Shown: positions 31,666 through 41,187, counted from the stretch's first letter. The stretch: DNA of 56,733 nt from Henriciella mobilis (GCF_003576315.1 NZ_QWFZ01000013.1:1-56733); one strand, 5' to 3'. Made by a program: numbers and translations. Notes: generated from the sequence alone by a model not told the origin.

Positions 31666-33177
31666 ATGACTGATACGACGGCCCAACAGCATCAGGGCCA
31701 CATCACCGGCTTCGGGACCAAGGGCTACCGCACCTATGTTCTGCTTTCCCTGATGCTGGTCTACACGCTGAACTTCATCGACCGCACGCTCATCTCGGTC
31801 GTTGCGCAGCCGATCATCAACGAGTTTCAGCTGAACGATACCCAGTGGGGCCTGCTGTCCGGACCGCCCTTTGCCCTGTTCTACGCGCTGATGGGCATTC
31901 CCATTGCGATGTGGGCCGACAGGGCAAACCGCGTCATCATCATCACACTCTGCATCATCATCTGGTCCGTCATGACGGCGCTGTGCGGAATCGCGAGCGG
32001 CTTTATCTGGCTCCTGATCTTCCGCGTCGGTGTCGCTGTCGGTGAGGCAGGCTGCACCCCGCCCGCCAACTCCCTCATAACCGACTATTACCCGCCGCGA
32101 AGCCGGGCCGGCGCACTGGGCATCTATTCCATGGGGGTCACGATTGGCGGTGTCCTGGCGCAGCTCTTCGGCGGCCTGATTGCCGGCATTCAGGGCGAAG
32201 ACTTCGGTGCCTGGCTGGGAACGATCGGCCTCGGCGGCCTTTTCCCCGGTATTGACTGGTCGACGGTCGGCGGCTGGCGAATCGCTTTCGTCGTTGTGGG
32301 CCTGCCCGGCGTCGTGATTGCGCTGATCATCCTGCTGACAATCAAGGAGCCGCCGCGCGGCTATTCCGACCCGCCTTCGCTGGACAGCCAGACCAAGGCC
32401 GGCTTCTTCGACGCCTTCCGGGAGTTCGGGAAGAAGCCGACCTTCTGGTGGCTTTCCCTTGGTGCCGCTTTGGTTGCCTTCGTCGGGTATGGCCTGATCA
32501 ACTTCCAGGCGCCCTTCCTGCAGCGGGTCCACGGTATCGGCGTTCGCGATGCGGCGGTGCTCTACGGTGCGCCGCTGGCGGCTGTCGCGGCTGGCGGGAC
32601 CTTCCTCGGCGGGTTCCTGTCAGAAAGGCTCGAAGGCCGGTTTCCGCGCGTGGCTGCCTGGCTGCCCGGTGTGGGGCTTCTGGTTTCCGTCCCGTTCTAT
32701 ATCGCCGCTTTCTTTGCGCCGACCCTGTCACTGGCTTTCATGCTCTGGATCGTGGCAGCCATCGCCCACTATGCCTATCTCGGCGCGCAGTACACGGTCG
32801 GCACAGCCATTGTGAGCCCGAAATCGCGGGCAACCACTATCTCCGTCCTGCTGCTCATCGTCAGCCTGATCGGTAATGGCATCGGGCCGCTCTTCGTCGG
32901 CGCGATGAGTGATTTCTTCATGGGCATGGAGATCAACAATGCTGGCCTGTCGAGCATGGCGGCGGACTTCAATCCCCGCCTTTGCAGCACGGATCCCACC
33001 TCGCTCGGCGAGACGGGTCCGGAACTCTGCCGCGCCTATGCAAACGGGCTGCGCTACTCCATGGCGGCCACCGTGCTGTTCATGATTCTCGCAGCCGCCT
33101 CGTACTTCATGGCTGCAGTGTCCTTCGGGCGCGACCGCTATCGCGGCGACGTCCCGGCTGCCGGCATGAGCGTCTAG
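31666..33177 (+). CDS. spinster-family MFS transporter (first of a tandem pair)
   Basis: The 503-residue transporter has twelve predicted helices. The N-terminal half carries FIDRTLISVVAQPI, the loop MWADRANR between helices 2 and 3, and FRVGVAVGEAGCTPPANSL, a hallmark of spinster-like MFS proteins. Substrates of bacterial members are mostly unknown. GGAGGG precedes the ATG. The adjacent gene at 33361 encodes a clear paralog with the same motifs, indicating a tandem duplication separated by a terminator and an inverted repeat. Confidence 0.93.
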   Translation: MTDTTAQQHQGHITGFGTKGYRTYVLLSLMLVYTLNFIDRTLISVVAQPIINEFQLNDTQWGLLSGPPFALFYALMGIPIAMWADRANRVIIITLCIIIWSVMTALCGIASGFIWLLIFRVGVAVGEAGCTPPANSLITDYYPPRSRAGALGIYSMGVTIGGVLAQLFGGLIAGIQGEDFGAWLGTIGLGGLFPGIDWSTVGGWRIAFVVVGLPGVVIALIILLTIKEPPRGYSDPPSLDSQTKAGFFDAFREFGKKPTFWWLSLGAALVAFVGYGLINFQAPFLQRVHGIGVRDAAVLYGAPLAAVAAGGTFLGGFLSERLEGRFPRVAAWLPGVGLLVSVPFYIAAFFAPTLSLAFMLWIVAAIAHYAYLGAQYTVGTAIVSPKSRATTISVLLLIVSLIGNGIGPLFVGAMSDFFMGMEINNAGLSSMAADFNPRLCSTDPTSLGETGPELCRAYANGLRYSMAATVLFMILAAASYFMAAVSFGRDRYRGDVPAAGMSV

Positions 33178-33193
33178 CCAGAACCTTGAAACG

Positions 33194-33230
33194 GGCCTGG
33201 CCACCTGCTCTGGTGGCCAGGCCTTTTCTT
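33194..33230 (+). terminator. terminator between tandem MFS genes
   Basis: A perfect 12-bp stem GGCCTGGCCACC/GGTGGCCAGGCC (33194-33205, 33212-33223) with a 6-nt loop is followed by CTTTTCTT-type tract after the stem. Confidence 0.85.
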
Positions 33231-33255
33231 CACAGGTGAAGTTTTTTCACCTGTG
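33231..33255. promoter_or_regulatory. perfect inverted repeat, possible operator or second hairpin
   Basis: CACAGGTGAA (33231-33240) and TTCACCTGTG (33246-33255) are exact reverse complements around a 5-nt T-rich centre. The element starts where the terminator U-tract ends and lies about 105 nt upstream of the second MFS gene. As DNA it has the size and symmetry of a repressor operator; as RNA it would be a tandem hairpin. Confidence 0.6.
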
Positions 33256-33360
33256 CCCTACGGAAAGTCTGGCCTCGGCAATCCCGATCTGCTTTCCTTG
33301 TTGAAACTGCTGAAAAGTCGCGGCGGACAAGCGACCCACACAATGAGACGGGAGGCCGAG

Positions 33361-34845
33361 ATGGCGACAGTCGACACGACTGCCGATACAGTGAGCGACA
33401 TTAATACGGGCTTTGGAAGCAAGGGATACCGGGGCTTCGTGCTCGGCTCGCTCCTGCTGGTCTATATCTTCAATTTTATCGACCGCTCGATCATCAACAT
33501 CCTTACAGAGCCAATCAAGCAGAGCTTCCAGGTTGAAGACTGGCAGATGGGCCTGCTCGGCGGACCGGCGTTCGCGATCCTTTATACCATGCTAGGCATT
33601 CCGATCGCACGGTTGGCCGAACGCTTTCACAGGGTCTGGATCATTGCGATCTCTGTTTTTGTCTGGAGCCTGATGACCGCGCTCTGCGGTGTCGCAGTGT
33701 CATTCATGGTCCTGTTCCTGTTCCGGGTCGGCGTGAGTGTCGGCGAGGCCGGCTGCACACCGCCTGCCCAGTCTCTGATCGCCGACTATTTCGCACCATC
33801 CAGCCGGGCGACAGCGGTGTCGATCTACGCCCTCGGCGTCCCGCTGGGCGGCATGTTCGCAGCTGTATTCGCCGGTTTCATCGTCGGCAATCTCGACGGT
33901 CCGTCGCTGGCCGCGATGTTCGAAGCCTGGGGCTGGAATTGGGCGCTTGGCCTGGCCGACTGGCAGAATGTCGAAGGCTGGCGTGTCGCCTTCATACTCG
34001 TCGGCATTCCAGGCATACTGCTCGCTTTCATCGTCAAGATGACGATCAAGGAACCCCCGCGTGGCTACAGCGACCCGCCGGAGTTGCAGCAGCTCGAACG
34101 GGCCAGCATGGGCGAGGCCTTCAAGGTCCTTTCGAAGAAGACGACCTTCTGGCACATCGTGGCTGGCGCGACGGTCGCCTCTTTTGTTGGCTACGGCGTT
34201 GCCCAGTTCACAACCTCCTTCCTCGTGCGCACGCACGGACTGGATCTTCAGACAGCCGCTGTCCTGTTCGGCGTGATCATTGGCCTGATGGCAGCGCTCG
34301 GTGTCTTCATGTCGGGCTTCCTGGCGGACAAGATGGCGAAGCGGTATCCAACGGCGCTGTCATGGATGCCGGCGCTGGGGATGGGCCTGTCGGTACCGCT
34401 CTATGCGGTCGGTTTCCTGGCCCCGACCGTCTGGCTTGCGCTGCCCCCGCTCATGGCCGCCGCCGCGCTACACTATTTCTATCTCGGTCCGATGTACGCC
34501 ATTGTTGGCGGGGTCGTGGACAGCCGCATGCGGGCGACCTCGGTGGCCATCACCCTGTTCATCGTGAACCTTCTGGGCTACGGGCTCGGGCCGCCGCTGA
34601 TCGGATTCCTGTCGACCGCGCTGAAGGGCATGTTCCTCGCCGGAAACGACCTCGGCCTGACACTTGAAGCCTGCAAGGTGACCACGGAACTGTCGGCCGA
34701 AGCGGCCGCCGCTTGCGCGAACGCAAACAGTGAAGGCCTGCGCTGGTCGATCATTGCCTTCTGTTCGCTCTATGCCTGGGCTGCCATCCATTATCTTCTC
34801 GCTGGCAAGACCTTGCTGCGTGACTTGACGATCAAGTCCAGCTAG
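33361..34845 (+). CDS. spinster-family MFS transporter (second of a tandem pair)
   Basis: The 494-residue, twelve-helix transporter shares FIDRS, FRVGVSVGEAGCTPPAQSL, the cytoplasmic MTIKEPPRGYSDPPE block and overall layout with the preceding gene product, so they are tandem paralogs. The C-terminal half differs more, suggesting different substrate range. GGGAGG lies before the ATG at 33361; longer in-frame starts lack similarity. thrB begins 9 nt after the stop, so the pair may be co-transcribed. Confidence 0.93.
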   Translation: MATVDTTADTVSDINTGFGSKGYRGFVLGSLLLVYIFNFIDRSIINILTEPIKQSFQVEDWQMGLLGGPAFAILYTMLGIPIARLAERFHRVWIIAISVFVWSLMTALCGVAVSFMVLFLFRVGVSVGEAGCTPPAQSLIADYFAPSSRATAVSIYALGVPLGGMFAAVFAGFIVGNLDGPSLAAMFEAWGWNWALGLADWQNVEGWRVAFILVGIPGILLAFIVKMTIKEPPRGYSDPPELQQLERASMGEAFKVLSKKTTFWHIVAGATVASFVGYGVAQFTTSFLVRTHGLDLQTAAVLFGVIIGLMAALGVFMSGFLADKMAKRYPTALSWMPALGMGLSVPLYAVGFLAPTVWLALPPLMAAAALHYFYLGPMYAIVGGVVDSRMRATSVAITLFIVNLLGYGLGPPLIGFLSTALKGMFLAGNDLGLTLEACKVTTELSAEAAAACANANSEGLRWSIIAFCSLYAWAAIHYLLAGKTLLRDLTIKSS

Positions 34846-34854
34846 CGGAGAGGC

Positions 34855-35826
34855 ATGGCAGTCTATACCAGCGTCAGTGACGACAAACTCGCAGCCTTCC
34901 TGAGCGATTATTCGCTTGGGAAGGCTGTGTCCTTCAAGGGTATCGCAGAAGGCGTCGAGAACTCGAACTACTATCTCGAGACCGACAAGGGGCGGTTCAT
35001 CCTGACCCTGTTCGAGCGCCGGGCAGACCCGAAGGACCTGCCCTATTTCATGGCGGTCAAACAGCACCTGGCAAAGAAAGACTTTCCCTGTCCTGAACCC
35101 ATCGAGGGCAAGGACGGTGTCGTCCTGCGCGAACTTGAAGGGCGCCCGGCTGTCATCGTGTCGTTCCTGGATGGCCTTTCGCCCAACCGCCCCAATGCCG
35201 CTCAGTGCCGGGCGCTGGGCGAGAACCTCGCCCGCATGCACCAGGCCCTTCAGGACTTCACCCTGGAGCGGCGCAACACGCTCGGCCCGGCAAGCTGGCC
35301 TGTTCTCTGGAAAGGCAGAAGCGCAACAGCCGAAGACCTCCAGCCCGGGCTGTCCGCCCTGATCGAAAGCGATCTGGACGCCACCGCCAAAGCCCGCGCC
35401 CAGAGCCCGGACTTGCCGCGCGGGACAATCCACGCCGATCTCTTTCCGGACAATGCCTTCTTCATCGGCGACGAATTCTCCGGTGTTATCGACTTCTACT
35501 TCGCCTGCACGGACGCGCTGGCCTATGACATCGCTGTCTGCCTGAATGCCTGGGCCTTCGAGGATGGCAGTGAGTACAACTTCTCCAAGGGCGCGGCCCT
35601 GCTTGCCGGTTATGAGTCGGTCCGTCCGCTCGAACCAGCCGAGCGCGACGTCCTGCCGACGCTCTGCCGCGGGGCGGCCCTGCGCTTCTTCATGACCCGC
35701 CTCGTCGACTGGACGGACACCCCGCCTGACGCACTTGTCCGCCCCAAGAACCCGCTCGACTATTCGGCCCGGCTCGCCTTTCACCGCAAGGCTGTATCAG
35801 CGTCAGATTACGGATACGGCGCCTGA
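34855..35826 (+). CDS. thrB: homoserine kinase (aminoglycoside phosphotransferase-fold type)
   Basis: The 323-residue enzyme is the alphaproteobacterial homoserine kinase type of threonine biosynthesis, which has an APH fold rather than the GHMP fold of Escherichia coli ThrB. Visible are GIAEGVENSNYYLET (nucleotide loop), catalytic TIHADLFPDNAFF and the metal-binding GVIDFYFA. GGAGAGG lies right before the ATG. It is followed by a small membrane-protein gene and rnhA; thrB-rnhA linkage is common in alphaproteobacteria. Confidence 0.95.
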   Translation: MAVYTSVSDDKLAAFLSDYSLGKAVSFKGIAEGVENSNYYLETDKGRFILTLFERRADPKDLPYFMAVKQHLAKKDFPCPEPIEGKDGVVLRELEGRPAVIVSFLDGLSPNRPNAAQCRALGENLARMHQALQDFTLERRNTLGPASWPVLWKGRSATAEDLQPGLSALIESDLDATAKARAQSPDLPRGTIHADLFPDNAFFIGDEFSGVIDFYFACTDALAYDIAVCLNAWAFEDGSEYNFSKGAALLAGYESVRPLEPAERDVLPTLCRGAALRFFMTRLVDWTDTPPDALVRPKNPLDYSARLAFHRKAVSASDYGYGA

Positions 35827-35916
35827 AACTTGCCACGCGCGAGCCTTCGGCATGCCCGATTGTGCCGTTTGCATGCTTCAGGCCGCGTGGCATGCTGGCC
35901 GCCTTGGAGGGACGCA

Positions 35917-36507
35917 ATGGCCAAGTTCGGACCGAATGGCGCCGCAATAGGGTCGGGCGAATCCGTTTCTGACCGGGATTATGCGCTGACCGATGAGAAG
36001 CCGAAAATCCGGCGGGTGCTGCTCGCCTGCTTTCTCTGTGGCATCTGCGCCAGTATCTCCGTCGCCCTCATTGCCGCCATCACAGCTTTCGTCTTCAGTT
36101 CGGCAACATCTGCCTTCGGCATGCCAGCCGCGGAATTCAGCGAACGCAGCAACTTCATGAGCGGCGCCTTCATGGCCGTGATGATGGCGGGTTTCAACTG
36201 GGTCGTGTTCTACATCGTCATCCCGGTAACCTGGGTGATGCTGTTCTTCTCGATCGGACTGTTTCCCCGCCGCGGCATTCTCCGACATGCGCCCTACTAC
36301 CGCTGGGGCGCCATCTGGGGCGCGTTGCTGGTTGGAGCGCCGACAGGCATTTTCGGCGTCGCGGCGGAAAATCAGGGCGCCTTCCTGGGCGCCTTGCTGA
36401 CCGGGCTTGCCATCGGCTGTGCCGCGGGCCTGCTATGCGCCTCACTTTTCCTCGCCATCGTCCGGCCGAAACAACAGCTGAGCCTGCCTGCTGCGGATGT
36501 GTTCTAG
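35917..36507 (+). CDS. hypothetical membrane protein, four predicted helices
   Basis: The 196-residue protein has a polar N terminus and hydrophobic segments at about residues 32-58, 84-115, 130-145 and 160-185. No family recognised. GGAGGGACGC precedes the ATG at 35917. It sits between thrB and rnhA in the same direction, likely one transcript. Confidence 0.75.
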   Translation: MAKFGPNGAAIGSGESVSDRDYALTDEKPKIRRVLLACFLCGICASISVALIAAITAFVFSSATSAFGMPAAEFSERSNFMSGAFMAVMMAGFNWVVFYIVIPVTWVMLFFSIGLFPRRGILRHAPYYRWGAIWGALLVGAPTGIFGVAAENQGAFLGALLTGLAIGCAAGLLCASLFLAIVRPKQQLSLPAADVF

Positions 36508-36549
36508 GCGGATGCGATGTCTTGACGCCCGGCGCAAACGAGGCAAGCG

Positions 36550-37005
36550 ATGCGTCCCATGTCGAAACTGATTGAAATCTGGACTGATGGCGCCTGCAGC
36601 GGCAATCCCGGACCGGGCGGCTGGGGCGCCGTTCTGTTGTGGGGCGATCACCGCAAGGAACTCTATGGCGGAGAGTCCGAGACCACGAATAACCGCATGG
36701 AACTCATGGCGGCCATCGAAGCGCTCAACGCGCTGAAGAAGCCCTCAAAGGTGCGCCTGCATACGGATTCTGTCTATGTGAAGGACGGCCTCACCAAGTG
36801 GATCCACGGCTGGAAACGCAATGGCTGGAAGACCGCCTCGAAAAAGCCAGTCAAGAACAAGGACCTATGGCAGGAACTGGACGAGGCCTGCAAGCGCCAC
36901 GACATCGAGTGGCGGTGGGTGAAGGGCCACGACGGCGACGAAGGCAATGAGCGCGCAGATGAGCTCGCCCGCCTTGGTACCGCCGAGGCCCGGATCACAG
37001 ATTAG
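36550..37005 (+). CDS. rnhA: ribonuclease HI
   Basis: The 151-residue enzyme cuts the RNA strand of RNA-DNA hybrids. The DEDD active site is complete: [11 protein letters not shown] (Asp), NNRMELMA (Glu), [11 protein letters not shown] (Asp) and GNERADELA (Asp), with the basic substrate handle [13 protein letters not shown]. The first ATG (MRPMSK) has GAGG at proper spacing; an ATG three codons later is the alternative. It ends 7 nt before the stop of the convergent lipoprotein gene. Confidence 0.97.
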   Translation: MRPMSKLIEIWTDGACSGNPGPGGWGAVLLWGDHRKELYGGESETTNNRMELMAAIEALNALKKPSKVRLHTDSVYVKDGLTKWIHGWKRNGWKTASKKPVKNKDLWQELDEACKRHDIEWRWVKGHDGDEGNERADELARLGTAEARITD

Positions 37006-37012
37006 AGGCCGG

Positions 37013-37465
37013 TCAGCCAGCCTCTCCGGCGACAACCGAGCACTGACCCTCATTATCGCGCAGATCACGCCGAACGCCGTCGACGAACTCGCCGGCAATC
37101 TCGAACTCGGCCATCGAGATATCAACCGTCTTCTCTTCCGTGCGGCCTTCAACCTCTTCCTCGATCAGCCCGGCGGCCTCTTCAAGGCCGAGGCCTCGAT
37201 CCTCGCGAAGTCCGACAATCGTCGAAACGACCTTGCGGACAGTCGCCTGGGTCGTCTCGCCTTTGTCAGCAAGCGTTGCGGCATAGCAGTCGCAATAGCC
37301 TTCGACGCTGGAACCGTATTCGGACAGGTCGGCCTCGATATCGGCATCGCCGGTCAGCATGGCCGTGCAGGCCGCGATGTCCTTAGCGGCCGGGTCTGGC
37401 TGTGTACAGGCGGCAGGTAAAAGTATGGCGGCCGCCAGAAAGGCGGCGGTTCGATAAGACGTCAT
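37013..37465 (-). CDS. hypothetical lipoprotein
   Basis: The 150-residue protein has a signal peptide ending in lipobox LPAAC (Cys near residue 17). The mature part is acidic with three more cysteine-containing spots (ACTAML, YCDCYA, QCSVV), suggesting disulfides in the periplasm. No family is recognised. AGGGAG lies about 10 nt before the ATG. It starts 34 nt after the nitronate monooxygenase stop codon, in the same direction. Confidence 0.75.
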   Translation of the reverse strand: MTSYRTAAFLAAAILLPAACTQPDPAAKDIAACTAMLTGDADIEADLSEYGSSVEGYCDCYAATLADKGETTQATVRKVVSTIVGLREDRGLGLEEAAGLIEEEVEGRTEEKTVDISMAEFEIAGEFVDGVRRDLRDNEGQCSVVAGEAG

Positions 37466-37499
37466 GGATTTCAGCTCCCTGTTGCTGACAAGGCTTTGC

Positions 37500-38498
37500 C
37501 TATTCAGCCGGTACAGACTCGCGCGTGCCAAGGAAACCGCGAAGACGGTTCTCGATGATGTCATGCGCTTCGGCCATGATGCGGTCGATGAGCTCCTTGC
37601 AGGTCGGGATATCATGGATGAGACCAGCGACCATGCCGCAGGACCAGGCGCCCGCATCCATATCGCCCTCAACCATGATCTTCGGATAGACGCCAGCAAC
37701 TTCTTCGATGATGTCCTCGAACTTGATGTCGGAGCCGAGCCGCTTCTCCTTCTCGAGCAGGCGCTCAACGCCGGCATTGTTCAGAACACGCTCAGTGTTG
37801 CGCAGCGGGCGCATGACGAGGCGGGTGTCGAGTTCGCTCGCCGCAACGATGGCGTCCTTCACATTCTGGTGGACCGGGGCCTCCTTCGTCGCAATGAAGC
37901 GAGTGCCCATATTCATGCCCGAAGCGCCCATGGCGAGCGAGGCAACCAGCGAGCGGCCATCGGCCTGACCGCCGGAGGAAACGAACGGAATTTCCAGTTC
38001 GTCCGCTGCGCGCGGCAGGAGGATCATGTTCGGCACATCGTCCTCGCCCGGGTGGCCGCCGCATTCGAAGCCATCGACGGAAACCGCGTCGCAGCCAATG
38101 GATTGGGCCTTCAAAGCATGCCGGACGGCCGTGCACTTGTGGATCACCTTGATGCCGGCATCCTTGAGATGCGGCAGGACAGCTTGCGGATTATTGCCAG
38201 CGGTCTCGACCACTTTCACACCGCCTTCGATGACCGCCTTCACGATGCCCGGATAATCGGGCGGCGTGGTGGATGGCAGGAAGGTGATGTTCACCCCGAA
38301 CGGCTTGTCGGTCATGTCCTTGCAGCGCGCGATCTCATTGGCGAGGTCCTGCGGCGTTTTCTGCGTGAGGGCCGTGATGATCCCCAGCCCGCCGGCATTC
38401 GACACAGCTGCGGCCATCTCCGCAAAACCAACATAGTGCATGCCGCCCTGAACAATCGGATGCTCGATCCCGAACATCTCCGTGATTGCTGTTTTCAT
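37500..38498 (-). CDS. nitronate monooxygenase / 2-nitropropane dioxygenase family flavoprotein
   Basis: The 332-residue FMN TIM-barrel enzyme has PIVQGGMHYVG at the first strand, NAGGLGIITAL, the FMN/His region VDGFECGGHPGE, PFVSSGGQADGRSL and MGASGMNMGTRFIAT for phosphate binding. Relatives oxidise alkyl nitronates; some act as enoyl-reductase-like enzymes. GGAGG lies before the ATG at 38498, fixing the start. An open extension upstream lacks similarity. Confidence 0.93.
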   Translation of the reverse strand: MKTAITEMFGIEHPIVQGGMHYVGFAEMAAAVSNAGGLGIITALTQKTPQDLANEIARCKDMTDKPFGVNITFLPSTTPPDYPGIVKAVIEGGVKVVETAGNNPQAVLPHLKDAGIKVIHKCTAVRHALKAQSIGCDAVSVDGFECGGHPGEDDVPNMILLPRAADELEIPFVSSGGQADGRSLVASLAMGASGMNMGTRFIATKEAPVHQNVKDAIVAASELDTRLVMRPLRNTERVLNNAGVERLLEKEKRLGSDIKFEDIIEEVAGVYPKIMVEGDMDAGAWSCGMVAGLIHDIPTCKELIDRIMAEAHDIIENRLRGFLGTRESVPAE

Positions 38499-38638
38499 TG
38501 TCCGTACCTCCATTCTTTGGAGACACAATGCCAAGACAGCGGCAGAATGCGCAAGCATTCCTGTAGGGAAGCTCGACGCCATGTATTTGAGGCGGGGCGG
38601 ATCCAAGCGTAAGCTATTGTGACCGGGAGGAGAAAAAC

Positions 38639-39367
38639 ATGAAAATCTTCGTTCATGGCGTGCCTGACACGCCTGCCATGTGGGCCCCTTTGATCGAGGC
38701 ACTCGGGCTTGATCCTGCCATGACACACTGCCCTGCCCTGCCGGGCTTTTCCACGCCCGTTCCAGAGGGATTCGACTGCACCAAGGAAGCCTATGCTGAC
38801 TGGCTGGTCAGCGAAATCGAAGCCCATCGCCCCGAAGGCGGACAGGTCGACCTGGTCGGGCATGACTGGGGCGCGCTGCTCGTCATCCGCGCGGCGTGGC
38901 TGAGGCCGGACCTGGTGCGCAGCTGGGCGGTTGCGAATGCCCTGCCCGAGCCAGAGTACAAATGGCACCGGACGGCCCGCATCTGGCAGACGCCGGTCCT
39001 GGGCGAGATGTTCATGGCGATGACCGGCAAGAACCGCCTCGCCGCTGCCCTGACCGAAGCCGGGATGCCGGAAGCCCTGGCCAGGGAGGAAGTCTCTCAT
39101 TGGACGCCGGAAATGCGCAAAGCCATCCTGAAGCTCTACCGGTCGGCCCGAAATGCTGCCGAAGAGTGGACACAGGACATGGACCGGCTGCCACAGCGCG
39201 GCATGGTGTTCTGGGGTGATGACGACCCGTTCGTCCCGGTTGAAACCGCCGAACGGTTCACTGAGGCGCTGGGCGTGCCTTTGCACCGTCATGCCGATAC
39301 CGGGCACTGGTCTGTCGTCGAGAAGGCCGACCAGCTGGCAGAGAAGCTCAGGGGACACTGGGCCTGA
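38639..39367 (+). CDS. alpha/beta hydrolase with Asp-type nucleophile (epoxide hydrolase/dehalogenase-like)
   Basis: The 242-residue hydrolase has HGVPDTP (oxyanion HG motif), a nucleophile elbow GHDWGA with Asp rather than Ser, an acidic residue in the FWGDDDPFVP block and a catalytic His in TGHWSVVE. An Asp nucleophile is typical of epoxide hydrolases and haloalkane dehalogenases. The short cap region makes the exact substrate uncertain. GGGAGGAG precedes the ATG. It is divergent from the nitronate monooxygenase and followed by an acyl-CoA dehydrogenase. Confidence 0.9.
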   Translation: MKIFVHGVPDTPAMWAPLIEALGLDPAMTHCPALPGFSTPVPEGFDCTKEAYADWLVSEIEAHRPEGGQVDLVGHDWGALLVIRAAWLRPDLVRSWAVANALPEPEYKWHRTARIWQTPVLGEMFMAMTGKNRLAAALTEAGMPEALAREEVSHWTPEMRKAILKLYRSARNAAEEWTQDMDRLPQRGMVFWGDDDPFVPVETAERFTEALGVPLHRHADTGHWSVVEKADQLAEKLRGHWA

Positions 39368-39462
39368 GCGGGCATTCCCTTGGGAGAAGCGGACGCAGCG
39401 TCACGCCTTGCAGCCCCGCGCCTGCATGAGATGATCCGTCATCCAGCAACAGGACCCTCGCC

Positions 39463-40671
39463 ATGAACCTGACTTTCAGCCCGGCCGAAGAATCCTTTCG
39501 CGACGAAGTGCGCACGTTTCTAAGTGAAGCCCTGACGCCGGACCTGAAGCGGTATGCGAGCCGCATGACCAGTGTCTATGCCCAGAAGGACGTCGCGCTT
39601 GAATGGCAGGCCATCCTTGTCGAAAAGGGCTGGGCCGCGCCGTCCTGGCCCGTCGAGTATGGCGGCTGCGACTGGTCGGTCGCCCAGCACTACATCTTCG
39701 ATATCGAGATGGCGAAATCCGGCGCGCCGCCGCTCAGCCCGATGGGCATCGGCATGTGCGGCCCGGCGCTGATCGGCCATGGTTCAGAGGCGCAGAAGGC
39801 CCACTACCTGCCGCGCATCCTGTCGGGCGAGGACTTCTGGTGCCAGGGCTATTCCGAGCCGCATGCCGGCTCGGATCTCGCCGCCCTGACCATGTCGGCC
39901 GAAGCCGATGGTGACGACTTCATCTGCAACGGCTCGAAGATCTGGACCACGCATGCCCATGAGGCGAACATGATGTTCTGCCTCGTGCGCACGGATGCCT
40001 CGGGCAAGCCGCAGCAGGGTATCACCTTCCTGCTGATCGACATGACAACGCCGGGCGTGCGCGTCGATCCGATCATCATGCTGTCTGGCGAGCATATCCA
40101 GAACGCCGTCTTCTTCGACGATGTGCGCGTGCCGAAGGCCAATGTTGTCGGCGAGGTCGACAAGGGCTGGACGGTCGCAAAATACCTGCTCGAATTCGAG
40201 CGCGGCGGCTCGTCCTATGGCCCGCGCCTCTTGCAGCGCCTCGGCGCCCTGCGCCGTGTCGCGAAAGACCTCGGCCGGCTGGATGCCGCTCTCAATGCCC
40301 GGATCAGCGCGGCGGAGATCGAGGCTGGTGCCCTGGAGGCGGCAGAGCTGATGATGATGTCGGAACTGGCCGGCGGCGGGACGCCCGGCCTCAAGGCCTC
40401 GATGATGAAGATCAAGGGCACCGAACTCAGCCAGCATGTCACCGAAATCGCGCTCGATATTGCCGGCGCCCATGTCGAACCCTTCCAGCCGGAACATACC
40501 AGCCCGGGCGGCCCGGTCGTGACGCACCACAGCTCGAACCAGGGTCTTGTCGGCCCGGACAGCCTCGTCACCGTGGCGGCCAAATACCTCAATGACCGCG
40601 CCGGCTCCATCTATGCCGGCTCAAACGAAATCCAGCGCAACATCCTCAGCAAGGGTCAGCTGGGGCTGTAA
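39463..40671 (+). CDS. acyl-CoA dehydrogenase family protein
   Basis: The 402-residue flavoenzyme oxidises acyl-CoA at C2-C3. It has the N-terminal helical domain, the beta-domain block GYSEPHAGSDLA and ICNGSKIWTTHAH for FAD, VGEVDKGWTVAKYLL, and the C-terminal AGSIYAGSNEIQRNIL signature. The chain length acted on is not evident. It starts with ATG and ends at a bidirectional terminator shared with the ribosomal cluster. Confidence 0.95.
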   Translation: MNLTFSPAEESFRDEVRTFLSEALTPDLKRYASRMTSVYAQKDVALEWQAILVEKGWAAPSWPVEYGGCDWSVAQHYIFDIEMAKSGAPPLSPMGIGMCGPALIGHGSEAQKAHYLPRILSGEDFWCQGYSEPHAGSDLAALTMSAEADGDDFICNGSKIWTTHAHEANMMFCLVRTDASGKPQQGITFLLIDMTTPGVRVDPIIMLSGEHIQNAVFFDDVRVPKANVVGEVDKGWTVAKYLLEFERGGSSYGPRLLQRLGALRRVAKDLGRLDAALNARISAAEIEAGALEAAELMMMSELAGGGTPGLKASMMKIKGTELSQHVTEIALDIAGAHVEPFQPEHTSPGGPVVTHHSSNQGLVGPDSLVTVAAKYLNDRAGSIYAGSNEIQRNILSKGQLGL

Positions 40672-40706
40672 AAAAAGCCCCGCCAGGTCACTGACGGGGC
40701 TTTCTG
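40671..40706. terminator. bidirectional terminator between acyl-CoA dehydrogenase and rplQ
   Basis: AAAGCCCCG (40674-40682) and CGGGGCTTT (40695-40703) form a 9-bp stem with a 12-nt loop. The A-run on the left gives a U-run for the rplQ transcript. It closes the S10-spc-alpha cluster. Confidence 0.88.
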
Positions 40707-40728
40707 ATCTTAAATTGCTTCGAGAAAC

Positions 40729-41151
40729 CTACTCGTCCATCGCCTCGAGTTCGGCCTCGTGGCGAGCGCGGTCCTTTGCGCCCTTGGCGTCTTCGTCGCG
40801 GTCAACCAGCTCGATGACGGCAACCGGCGCATTGTCGCCATGACGGAAGCCGGCCTTCAGGACACGGCAGTAGCCGCCATTGCGGTCCTTGTAGCGCTCG
40901 CCGAAGACGTCGAAGAGCTTCTGGACCGCTTCCTTGTTGCGGACTTGCGAAATGGCCTGACGGCGGGCCGAAAGGTCACCCTTCTTCGCGAGCGTGACGA
41001 GCTTGTCCATGATCGGCTTCAGCTCCTTCGCCTTCGGAAGGGTCGTCACGATCTGCTCGTGCTCGATGAGCGAAGCGGCCATGTTCGCAAACATCGCCTT
41101 GCGGTGCGATGAGGTGCGGTTCAGCTTGCGATGTGCAATTGCGTGGGCCAT
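40729..41151 (-). CDS. rplQ: ribosomal protein L17
   Basis: L17 sits near the polypeptide exit on the 50S subunit. The 140-residue protein has [23 protein letters not shown], the family's N-terminal block, and the [18 protein letters not shown] block. The last 20 residues are a charged extension ([19 protein letters not shown]). It is last in the alpha operon, 36 nt after rpoA and just before the terminator. Confidence 0.97.
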   Translation of the reverse strand: MAHAIAHRKLNRTSSHRKAMFANMAASLIEHEQIVTTLPKAKELKPIMDKLVTLAKKGDLSARRQAISQVRNKEAVQKLFDVFGERYKDRNGGYCRVLKAGFRHGDNAPVAVIELVDRDEDAKGAKDRARHEAELEAMDE

Positions 41152-41187
41152 TTGCTTGGTCTCCTGCGCGCCCTCCCGGGCGGACTT

